Below are positions 15,667 to 21,776 of a stretch of 37,820 nt of DNA, one piece after another. The translations under genes and the position numbers were made by a program. The DNA comes from Flavobacteriia bacterium (GTDB lineage Bacteria > Bacteroidota > Bacteroidia > Flavobacteriales > Flavobacteriaceae). The notes under the pieces are model-generated. The model did not search any database, was not told the origin of the DNA, and worked only from the letters and a program-made list of their open reading frames with translations. The stretch spans positions 1 through 37,820 of the forward strand of contig JAAFHW010000021.1 of the NCBI GenBank assembly GCA_013298525.1, given 5' to 3'. Position 1 is the stretch's first letter. Each line of letters starts with the position of its first letter.

Positions 15667-16563
15667 TTATAAGTTTTCAACTAGTTCATTTATTGTTTTA
15701 AACTGTCTAATCTTGTTATTTAAGTTCTTTTGGTCAACGTGTTCTGTCATTCTTCCCATCAACCATAGCTCAGAAGTATCGTCTAGAATTTGCTCTTTTA
15801 ATTCTTTTATGTAATTGTTTACATTAGCTTTTTCGGGCTCAACCGTCATGTAACAAATGTAAGTGATGTTATCGAAGTATTTTTTTAAATCTTTTAAACT
15901 TTCCATGGGTACACTTTCGCCAAGGTAAATGGTTTTGTAACCGTTCAAGAGAATGTCATAATTCAAGTACATCAATCCCAATTCATGAATTTCATTCATA
16001 GGTAGATATAGTACGAATAATCTGTCTTCTTTAGTTGGTTTTTGTGTCTGAATTTTCTCGGTATTAGTAAGTAATTTCAATTTTATCAGATAACTAATAA
16101 AATGTTCGTGCGCTGGCGTAATCGTATCAGATTGCCAAAGAAACCCGATTTCTTCCATCAATGGAATGAAGACTTCAAAGAAAACTTCTCTAAATGATTT
16201 TTCAGAAAGTAAAGTGTCGTAAGTATTGAAAAATAGCGTTTGATCAAAATTCATCATAGCCAATTTAAAAGAACTTATGGCGTGACTTTTAGCACTTTTA
16301 GCAGAAACAATATCGCGAACTAATTCGGGAATTTTTTCTTGAGGCATTTTCGAAATTTTCGAAATTTTATAGCCGTAATCGTGCAACAATGTAATATTCA
16401 AAAGTTTTTGCAACGCATTCAAATCATAAAAACGAATGTTGGTATCAGTACGCATAGGTTCCAAAACATTATATCGTTTTTCCCATATTCTAATGGTGTG
16501 CGCCTTGATTCCAGATAGGTTTTCTAAGTCTTTTATGCTGAAAGTATTTTTAACACTGTTCAT
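15667..16563 (-). CDS. MerR-family CarH-like B12-dependent photoreceptor regulator
   Basis: Transcription regulator of 298 residues in three parts: an N-terminal MerR winged helix (about 7-75, FSIKDLENLSGIKAHTIRIW), a helical cap domain (about 90-170) and a C-terminal cobalamin-binding fold (about 180-295). The CarH/LitR signature Wx9EH is present as Trp143-x9-Glu153-His154, and the lower Co-ligand motif as E191-x-His193-x-x-Gly196 in NEIHELGLMYL. CarH proteins bind DNA in the dark with adenosylcobalamin and let go in light, releasing carotenoid genes. Gln144 follows the Trp where Thermus CarH has His132. Start ATG 16561-16563 is chosen; an upstream TTG-type start (16587) falls in the operator. 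Likely represses itself and crtI. Confidence 0.85.
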   Translation of the reverse strand: MNSVKNTFSIKDLENLSGIKAHTIRIWEKRYNVLEPMRTDTNIRFYDLNALQKLLNITLLHDYGYKISKISKMPQEKIPELVRDIVSAKSAKSHAISSFKLAMMNFDQTLFFNTYDTLLSEKSFREVFFEVFIPLMEEIGFLWQSDTITPAHEHFISYLIKLKLLTNTEKIQTQKPTKEDRLFVLYLPMNEIHELGLMYLNYDILLNGYKTIYLGESVPMESLKDLKKYFDNITYICYMTVEPEKANVNNYIKELKEQILDDTSELWLMGRMTEHVDQKNLNNKIRQFKTINELVENL

Positions 16564-16574
16564 TGTTTTGATAT

Positions 16575-16610
16575 TTTTGTTAAACAAAAGTACTAAAAAA
16601 ATTAAACAAA
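16575..16610 (-). promoter_or_regulatory. carH-like gene promoter with inverted-repeat operator
   Basis: TTTTGTTAAACAAAA (16575-16589) is a near-perfect palindrome with 7-bp arms around A16582; a second half-site ATTAAACAAA lies at 16601-16610. The -7 box TACTTTTG on the minus strand corresponds to CAAAAGTA at 16585-16592. Half-site spacing (15 bases) is within one base of the crtI operator, suggesting one regulator acts on both. Confidence 0.7.
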
Positions 16611-16693
16611 TGATAAATTTTTGGAATTATTTGGGAAATTGGGAATTATTTAAGTATCAATCTAATTTTTTAAACGGCTTTTATTTGCAGTAT

Positions 16694-17398
16694 TTATTTC
16701 TGACTCTTTATTATTGTTGGAATTATATTTTCCATTCCATTCCTCACCATTGTAATGAACAAACAACTTAAAGGATTCCCACAAGTCCATATTTCACCAT
16801 AGCTATTTGTGTCGCCAAAAATCTGTTGATTTACAATTAATTTTTTCTCTTTTTTAGAGTAAAGTTTAATAGTAGATGTCATTATGAAATCGTTTTTTGA
16901 TTTGGATGCTTTTACATCATCGAAAAATAAAATGTAATCTAGATTATTAGTCATTGTATAAGTCTCAAAATTGTTTTCAATTTCATTAGAGAAAGGCACT
17001 GAATAAATGTAGGAATAAGGTTCAAACTCGTTAAACACCAAATTTATGATTGAAACTGAATAAAGTATAGTATCGTAGTATTTAAAATCTTTTATATGTG
17101 GTTCAAGGCTATCGATTAGTTTTAATTGGATTTCCGCAGATTTCTTATTTGCTTCAAAATCTGCTTTCATATCTTCTGGATAATCGGTGAAAGTTAATAT
17201 TTCCTGTAATTTTTTCTTTTCATTAGAAAATTGAACTATTTTTTGATTTTCAATAGAATCTTTAAACTGATTAAGGTCATTTGGAATTTCTGCATTTTCT
17301 GCAGCCATTATAGCCATTCTAAATGTTTTTTTTTCACCAGATTGACTAAAGGTTAATTGTGTTATAAGTATTAAATAAAAAATTATGTTTTTCATCAA
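16694..17398 (-). CDS. Hypothetical exported protein
   Basis: Unrecognised protein of about 234 residues. A signal peptide is visible (MKNIIFYLILITQLTFSQ), cleaved near residue 19, with no lipobox. The mature part is mixed: a Lys/Glu-rich helical region (about 40-100) and a beta-prone second half with FEPYSYIYSVPF and YILFFDDVKASKSKNDFI, plus two Cys in TCGNPLSCLF near the C-terminus. It resembles a small periplasmic stress or lipocalin-like protein only vaguely; no domain is assigned. It lies between the carH-like gene and tRNA genes, in an accessory patch next to another orphan gene. Start could be either of two adjacent Met codons. Confidence 0.65.
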   Translation of the reverse strand: MMKNIIFYLILITQLTFSQSGEKKTFRMAIMAAENAEIPNDLNQFKDSIENQKIVQFSNEKKKLQEILTFTDYPEDMKADFEANKKSAEIQLKLIDSLEPHIKDFKYYDTILYSVSIINLVFNEFEPYSYIYSVPFSNEIENNFETYTMTNNLDYILFFDDVKASKSKNDFIMTSTIKLYSKKEKKLIVNQQIFGDTNSYGEIWTCGNPLSCLFITMVRNGMENIIPTIIKSQK

Positions 17399-17417
17399 TT
17401 ATGTCTTTTAATATTGC

Positions 17418-17587
17418 CTATAACGTATATAGCTTGCACTAGTTGCTGTCGCAATCACTTATCATAACAAAACTACAACTTTTCTTAAAAAAAAATAGAA
17501 TTGTAGTCACCAGATTATTTTCCACGAAGAACAAAGTAGCAAGCGCAAGCGCAGCAATAGCTCAAAACACGTGTTAGCAGCGGCCTT
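17418..17587. repeat. Palindrome-rich spacer, possible cassette boundary
   Basis: Non-coding stretch with several short inverted elements: TATAACGTATA at about 17420-17430, ACTACAA (17472-17478) facing TTGTAGT (17501-17507), AACACGTGTT (17566-17575), and GTTAGCAGC (17573-17581), whose extended form to 17587 is inverted after the next gene. The GC-richer patch 17530-17585 stands out from the surrounding AT-rich DNA. No gene is seen in it. Confidence 0.5.
17573..17587 (+). repeat. Left flanking inverted repeat (GTTAGCAGCGGCCTT)
   Basis: GTTAGCAGCGGCCTT overlaps the stop codon of the following minus-strand gene. Its partner at 18057-18071 reads AAGGTTGCTGCTAAC, which is the reverse complement at 13 of 15 positions. 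The pair brackets one gene. Confidence 0.65.
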
Positions 17588-18035
17588 AATTTGTAACCAT
17601 TTTTTGAAAATTTTCCCAATCTGATTTTCTCTCAGTGAGATATTTATTTTCCGAGTAAACAGATTTGTCAGGATTTATCTCAATTCTTAGTCCGTTATAA
17701 ATTATGTATGTAATTTCATTAAGATTTGGTTTTTCATTTCCTCCACAACTTGATTCTCCCCAGTTGTTTTTCCAAATTTGGGATAATATGTAATGTGCTA
17801 TTAATCCTTTTTTTGGATCATTCAATAAATTAATCAATTCAGGAGTGAGGATTTTTCCTTTTCTGATTAGTTTTTTACCTGCATTACTTTTCATTTCCAA
17901 TATGAAATATGCATCCCTTTCCACAACACTTAATTGAGTATTGTTTATTTCTAAAAATAATTTTTCAATCTTTTTTTGTTGTCCAACTACTAAAGTTGAA
18001 AATAACAATAATGCTATGTATATAACTTTTCTCAT
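17586..18035 (-). CDS. Hypothetical exported protein in a cassette-like unit
   Basis: Unrecognised protein of 149 residues with a signal peptide (MRKVIYIALLLFSTLVVGQ). The mature part is mostly alpha-helical by appearance, with SVVERDAYFILEMKSNAGKK, a central YILSQIWKNNWGESSCGGNE with a single Cys, and a C-terminal YIIYNGLRIEINPDKS. No domain assigned; a periplasmic helical-repeat (HEAT-like) protein is conceivable from LNDPKKGLIAHYILSQIW. It is bracketed by imperfect inverted repeats (17573-17587 and 18057-18071) and sits alone between another orphan gene and tRNA genes, which suggests recent arrival as a single-gene unit. No promoter seen. Confidence 0.65.
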   Translation of the reverse strand: MRKVIYIALLLFSTLVVGQQKKIEKLFLEINNTQLSVVERDAYFILEMKSNAGKKLIRKGKILTPELINLLNDPKKGLIAHYILSQIWKNNWGESSCGGNEKPNLNEITYIIYNGLRIEINPDKSVYSENKYLTERKSDWENFQKMVTN

Positions 18036-18056
18036 TGTTTTTTTACGAGGTGTACA

Positions 18057-18071
18057 AAGGTTGCTGCTAAC
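18057..18071 (-). repeat. Right flanking inverted repeat
   Basis: AAGGTTGCTGCTAAC, inverted partner of 17573-17587 (13 of 15 matches). It lies 21 bases upstream of the start of the enclosed gene. Confidence 0.65.
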
Positions 18072-18134
18072 TTTTACATAGCCGCTCCAATTTATTAATC
18101 AAATATACTAAAAACAAACCTCATTAAAAACAAA

Positions 18135-18182
18135 AAATTCCAAACCAAAACTTAAAAAACTTTAAATTTTAACTTGGAATTT
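18135..18182 (-). terminator. Terminator of the tRNA operon
   Basis: On the minus strand AAATTCCAA (from 18182) pairs with TTGGAATTT (ending 18135) across a 30-base AT-rich loop, followed by T-rich sequence. It lies 10 bases after the tRNA-Leu gene and would end the Lys-Lys-Leu transcript. The long loop makes this a moderate call. Confidence 0.6.
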
Positions 18183-18192
18183 CATTCATTCG

Positions 18193-18274
18193 TGACTTCG
18201 ATGGGATTCGAACCCACACGCCTTTCAGCACTACCACCTCAAAGTAGCAAGTCTACCAGTTTCTCCACGAAGCC
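18193..18274 (-). tRNA. tRNA-Leu (anticodon GAG)
   Basis: 82-nt cloverleaf with a class II long variable arm. Acceptor arms GGCTTCG and CGAAGTC pair with one G-U; T-arm GTGGGTTCGAATCCCAT is canonical; the anticodon loop TTGAGGT gives GAG, reading CTC/CTT leucine codons. The 3' CCA is not encoded. Third gene of the tRNA transcript. Confidence 0.93.
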
Positions 18275-18315
18275 GTAAATAAAAAAAGCCAAGCAAAATG
18301 CTCGACTTTATTTTG

Positions 18316-18388
18316 TGACCTGGCTGGGGCTCGAACCCAGGACCCCATCATTAAAAGTGATGTGCTCTACCAACTGAGCTACCAAGTC
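18316..18388 (-). tRNA. tRNA-Lys (anticodon UUU), copy 2
   Basis: 73-nt cloverleaf: acceptor GACTTGG pairs with CCAGGTC, D-arm GCTCAGTTGGTAGAGC, anticodon loop CTTTTAA (UUU), T-arm CTGGGTTCGAGCCCCAG. No encoded CCA. Identical to the other copy 29 bases away. Confidence 0.95.
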
Positions 18389-18417
18389 ATTGCTTGAAGA
18401 AATTTTATAAAAAAAAG

Positions 18418-18490
18418 TGACCTGGCTGGGGCTCGAACCCAGGACCCCATCATTAAAAGTGATGTGCTCTACCAACTGAGCTACCAAGTC
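18418..18490 (-). tRNA. tRNA-Lys (anticodon UUU), copy 1
   Basis: 73-nt cloverleaf with the same sequence as 18316-18388: acceptor GACTTGG/CCAGGTC, anticodon UUU, standard D- and T-arms, no CCA. First gene of the tRNA operon, right after the promoter. Confidence 0.95.
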
Positions 18491-18513
18491 ATTGCATTTC
18501 CTCAATGCGGGTG

Positions 18514-18544
18514 CAAATATAAGGCGATATTATTTATTTTTCAA
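18514..18544 (-). promoter_or_regulatory. Promoter of the tRNA operon
   Basis: On the minus strand TTG (plus 18542-18544) and TATATTTG (plus 18514-18521) are 20 bases apart, a full match to the flavobacterial consensus, 23 bases before the first tRNA-Lys. Confidence 0.8.
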
Positions 18545-18615
18545 AGCAATTTTGTTTTAAATTTACCTTTTTTTAATATTATCTCTTAACGCCTTAATTT
18601 ATAAGGTTTTATTTT

Positions 18616-19134
18616 ATGAAAAAAGTTGTTTTAATAGGTTATATGGGAAGCGGTAAGTCGGTTGTGTCTAAAAAATTAGCACAACAGATTGAATTTTCCG
18701 TCGTGGAATTGGATGAAATGATCGAAGAAAAATGCGAAATGTCTATCGAAACACTTTTTTCTACCAAAGGCGAATTGTTTTTTAGAAAGCAAGAACACCA
18801 ACTTTTTTTAGAATTACTTTCAGAGGAGAATAATATGGTGATTAGCACCGGTGGAGGAACGCCTTGTTATTTCAATAATCATGAGTTATTGAATGGAGAT
18901 AACGTGGTTTCTATCTATTTAAAAGCGTCGATTGATACATTATATAATCGTCTTTTAAAAGGAAAACAAAAGCGTCCTTTGATAGCCAATTTGGATGATA
19001 ATGAATTTAAAGAATTCATAGCAAAACATCTTTTTGATAGAAGCTTTTACTACAATCAAGCGACTTTTAAAGTAAATGTTGATGGTAAAGATATTGATGA
19101 AATCGTAGCTGAAATAGCAAGTTTATTAGCTTAA
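18616..19134 (+). CDS. aroK: Shikimate kinase
   Basis: P-loop kinase of 172 residues, the normal AroK length. Walker A is GYMGSGKSVV (about 8-17); the shikimate-binding motifs are ELDEMIEE (about 31-38), with the Arg in FFRKQE, and STGGGTP (about 77-83); the lid region carries KRPLI. It phosphorylates shikimate at the 3-OH with ATP in the aromatic amino acid pathway, cytoplasm. It stands alone on the plus strand; its last nine bases overlap the end of the convergent phosphoribosyltransferase gene. Confident. Confidence 0.95.
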   Translation: MKKVVLIGYMGSGKSVVSKKLAQQIEFSVVELDEMIEEKCEMSIETLFSTKGELFFRKQEHQLFLELLSEENNMVISTGGGTPCYFNNHELLNGDNVVSIYLKASIDTLYNRLLKGKQKRPLIANLDDNEFKEFIAKHLFDRSFYYNQATFKVNVDGKDIDEIVAEIASLLA

Positions 19135-19623
19135 TTCGGCAAAACTATTATTGTCTTCAAAAACCACAGAAACATGCTCATGTGAAGATGTTGAAAGCGA
19201 AATTCCTTTAAAATCAACTTTGATAGGGTATTTTTTATGGTTTCTATCTACTAAAACCGCAGTTTTGAATTTCTTTAAAGGAACATCCAAGAAATGTTTC
19301 ACGCCATACATCAACGTTGAACCAGAGTTCAATACATCATCAACTAAAACAATGCCTTTATTTTGATATTCTTCTTTTGAGATAGAGGTAGTTATTTCTG
19401 AATTTAGATTTGTTTTATCGATTTTTACTTCGCATAAAATCACTTTTATTGGTGAAATTGAATGTAAAGAAACCGCTAGTTTTTCTGCTAAAACATAACC
19501 ATTGGAAGCTATTCCTGCCAAAACAATGCTTTCTTCCTCTACGAAAGTTTCATAAATTTGATAAGCAATTCTCTTAATTTTATGTTCAATTTCTTGATGC
19601 GTAAGAATGATATTTTGGCTCAT
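19126..19623 (-). CDS. Phosphoribosyltransferase family protein (PyrR-like)
   Basis: Type I phosphoribosyltransferase fold, 165 residues. The PRPP-binding motif is VLVDDVLNSGSTLMYGV (about 94-110), and an N-terminal substrate-side loop contains IVLAGIASNGYVLAEKLA. Size and layout resemble PyrR and hypoxanthine-type enzymes; PyrR of other phyla binds pyr mRNA and also salvages uracil, but there are no pyr genes here. Last gene of a probable three-gene minus-strand operon with an S4 protein and a methyltransferase (4-base gap). Its substrate is not determined by the sequence. Confidence 0.85.
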   Translation of the reverse strand: MSQNIILTHQEIEHKIKRIAYQIYETFVEEESIVLAGIASNGYVLAEKLAVSLHSISPIKVILCEVKIDKTNLNSEITTSISKEEYQNKGIVLVDDVLNSGSTLMYGVKHFLDVPLKKFKTAVLVDRNHKKYPIKVDFKGISLSTSSHEHVSVVFEDNNSFAELS

Positions 19624-19627
19624 GGCT

Positions 19628-20209
19628 TTATTTTTTTGTAAATATAAAAAAGAGTTCGTTTCCTTGTCTAGGTTTTATTGAATTATGTGCAGTTTCTAAT
19701 GTTTTTAAATAGAAATCATTTTCAAATAAAGCACTATATTCTTCTTTCGAACCACCAAAAGGCGGACCAACTTCGGTTAATGGAAATTGAAACAACAATC
19801 CTGCTATTTTTCCATTTGGATTTAATAATTCTTTCATTTTTTGAACATAATCTTTTCTTAAAGAAGGTTCTAAGGCACAAAAGAAAGTTTGCTCAATAAT
19901 TAAATCATACTTGTTTTCATGTTCAAAAAAATCTGATTTTATTAATTGATTTGGATTACAATTTGGCACTCTTTTTAGAATGTTATCCAAAGGTGATTGG
20001 GCAAAATCTAACACAAACACATTTTGAAAACCATTAGCCATTAAGTAATCAAATTCATGACTATTTCCGGCTCCAGGAATTAATATTTTCAATGATTTAT
20101 CTTCAATTTGGTCGATGTATTCTTTCAATGGAGTAGAAATAGTACCAACATCCCAACCAATTTCGTTATTCTGATAACGTTCTTCCCAATAGTTGCTATT
20201 CAGTTTCAT
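19628..20209 (-). CDS. TPMT-family SAM-dependent methyltransferase
   Basis: Class I methyltransferase of the thiopurine S-methyltransferase superfamily, 193 residues from ATG 20207-20209. The family start NYWEERYQNNEIGWD, SAM-binding ILIPGAGNSHEFDYL and the late motif GPPFGGSKEEY are all visible. Members methylate thiols, selenium or tellurium compounds, or halide ions; the target here is unknown. The chosen start lies 14 bases inside the preceding S4 gene, a translational coupling; an earlier in-frame codon at 20236 would add nine hydrophobic residues before the family start and is less likely. Confidence 0.88.
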   Translation of the reverse strand: MKLNSNYWEERYQNNEIGWDVGTISTPLKEYIDQIEDKSLKILIPGAGNSHEFDYLMANGFQNVFVLDFAQSPLDNILKRVPNCNPNQLIKSDFFEHENKYDLIIEQTFFCALEPSLRKDYVQKMKELLNPNGKIAGLLFQFPLTEVGPPFGGSKEEYSALFENDFYLKTLETAHNSIKPRQGNELFFIFTKK

Positions 20210-20582
20210 CAATATCAGTATTAAATTCGATGTCATCTAAATCGCGTCGGTCTTTTTTGGTTGGTCGACCAGTTCCAGTTTTTCGGTAATGTTCTTTTGA
20301 TAGTTTCAATAATTCTAAATGAGCAAACGATTCGGCTGGAGTTTCATCTTTTCTGTAAACATCAACAAGTTTTGCTCCAACACGATTGGCAGGAACATCC
20401 AAAACAGAAATTATATGGGTTATTTGATCTTTTCTAAAGGTGATTTTATCGCTCGGGAAAACCTCTTTAGATGCTTTAGCCACTTGACCATTCACAGTAA
20501 TATGGTTCTTTTTACAAGCTTCAGTAACCATATTTCGGGTTTTATAATATCGAACACACCATAGGTATTTATCTACTCTCAT
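20196..20582 (-). CDS. S4-domain RNA-binding protein (HSP15-like)
   Basis: Small RNA-binding protein, 128 residues from ATG 20580-20582. The S4 domain covers about residues 1-60 (MRVDKYLWCVRYYKTRNMV, then HITVNGQVAKASKEV), followed by a basic region RKTGTGRPTKKDRR and an acidic tail ending DETE. This layout matches the HSP15/RlbA family, which binds free 50S subunits carrying nascent chains in E. coli. First gene of the S4-methyltransferase-phosphoribosyltransferase operon. An in-frame start six codons upstream is possible, but the S4 domain begins at the chosen Met. Confidence 0.9.
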   Translation of the reverse strand: MRVDKYLWCVRYYKTRNMVTEACKKNHITVNGQVAKASKEVFPSDKITFRKDQITHIISVLDVPANRVGAKLVDVYRKDETPAESFAHLELLKLSKEHYRKTGTGRPTKKDRRDLDDIEFNTDIDETE

Positions 20583-20661
20583 AAAAATATCTAAAATCAA
20601 CGTTAAATAGTTTACAAAAATAAATCAATATTGTATCTTGCGCACTTAAAATTGATTAATA

Positions 20662-21738
20662 ATGAATAATATTTTTAAAATACTTTCAGCAGTAGTATTT
20701 TGTGGTCTTTTAGCATCTTGTAGCAAGAGTGATGACCCAGTAACGCCATTAAGAGATTATGCAGAACAATATGCAGCTGATATTGACTCAATAGATGATT
20801 ACATCGATACGCATTACATGACAGTTGATCCAACAACTTTTGATGTAACGTTTACTGAAATTCCTACTGGAGGAACACAACAATCTATTAGAGCACAAAC
20901 ACTATATCCATTAAAGGATACGCTTGTAAAAGAAGATGGTATAGAATATAAAATCTATTTTATTAAATTTAGAGAAGGTGATGCGGTAAATGGTAAAAGA
21001 CCAACACAAGTTGATTCTGTTCACGTTTCTTACAGAGGAACTAGATTGACTGATGATCAATTTGATGACGCTACAAATCCGGTTTGGTTTGGTTTGCAAG
21101 ATGTAATAACTGGTTGGACGCACGTTATGCCAAATTTCAAAACAGGAACTTATACAACTGCTCCAGGTCCAAATCCAATTACTTTTAATGATTTTGGTGC
21201 AGGTGTTATGTTTTTACCATCAGGTTTAGCATACTTTAATAATGCAGCTGGTTCGATTCCTTCTTACTCTCCAATAATTTTTAGCTTTAAATTATATGAA
21301 TTAAGATATCGTGATCATGATAGAGATGGAATTTTATCTAAAGATGAAAGAAAATTAGATCCAACTATTCCAGCAACCTTACGATGGAAAGAAAATCCTT
21401 TTCTAGGATATGATTTTAACGGAGATGGAACTGTAGAGATTTATGATGCTGATGGTGATGGAACACCAAATATGTTAGATATAGATGATGATGCTGATGG
21501 ATTTCCAACGAAGATTGAAAGAAAATATGTAGTGGGGACTAATACTTATTATTATCCATTCAATGGTGCAGCAGTTGATAATCTTGCGACACCTGATGTT
21601 AATGAAACATATGGAATTCCAAGAAAATTCACAGGTACTATTGTTAATGGTTTACCTCAGCCTATGCCAAATGATTTTACCGACCCAACAAGGTTAAGAA
21701 GGCATTTAGATCCAACGTGTAAACCACCATATAATTAA
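20662..21738 (+). CDS. FKBP-type peptidyl-prolyl isomerase lipoprotein with EF-hand loops
   Basis: 358-residue lipoprotein: leader ends LLASC (lipobox Cys20). An N-terminal helical region (about 30-100) precedes an FKBP-like domain (about 120-220: DSVHVSYRGTRLTDDQFDDA ... ITGWTHVMPNFKTG ... SPIIFSFKLYELRY). The C-terminal third is Asp-rich. DHDRDGILSKDE is a complete 12-residue EF-hand loop, followed by DFNGDGTVEIYD, DADGDGTPNMLD and DDDADGFPTKIE. It should fold or isomerise proline bonds in envelope or gliding/T9SS proteins, with calcium stabilisation. Related gliding lipoproteins such as GldI are FKBPs. The isomerase activity is inferred; the domain is diverged, with an insertion between the strands. 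Confidence 0.85.
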   Translation: MNNIFKILSAVVFCGLLASCSKSDDPVTPLRDYAEQYAADIDSIDDYIDTHYMTVDPTTFDVTFTEIPTGGTQQSIRAQTLYPLKDTLVKEDGIEYKIYFIKFREGDAVNGKRPTQVDSVHVSYRGTRLTDDQFDDATNPVWFGLQDVITGWTHVMPNFKTGTYTTAPGPNPITFNDFGAGVMFLPSGLAYFNNAAGSIPSYSPIIFSFKLYELRYRDHDRDGILSKDERKLDPTIPATLRWKENPFLGYDFNGDGTVEIYDADGDGTPNMLDIDDDADGFPTKIERKYVVGTNTYYYPFNGAAVDNLATPDVNETYGIPRKFTGTIVNGLPQPMPNDFTDPTRLRRHLDPTCKPPYN

Positions 21739-21740
21739 TA

Positions 21741-21776
21741 AAAAAAATCCCGTTCAAGTTGAACGGGATTTTTTTT
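21741..21776. terminator. Bidirectional terminator
   Basis: AAAAAAATCCCGTTC (21741-21755) pairs with GAACGGGATTTTTTT (21761-21775) around the loop AAGTT. It ends the FKBP gene on the plus strand and the DUF4369 gene on the minus strand; the latter's stop codon lies within its T-run. Confidence 0.92.

Noticed and set aside
17573..18071. Canonical integron attC sites
   Set aside because: GTTAGCA does not satisfy GTTRRRY and no matching RYYYAAC partner was found; no integrase gene is nearby, so only a cassette-like unit is claimed.
18308..18505. Minus-strand open frame with a duplicated peptide
   Set aside because: It is the translation of two identical tRNA-Lys genes and their spacer; the apparent repeat comes from the tRNA duplication.
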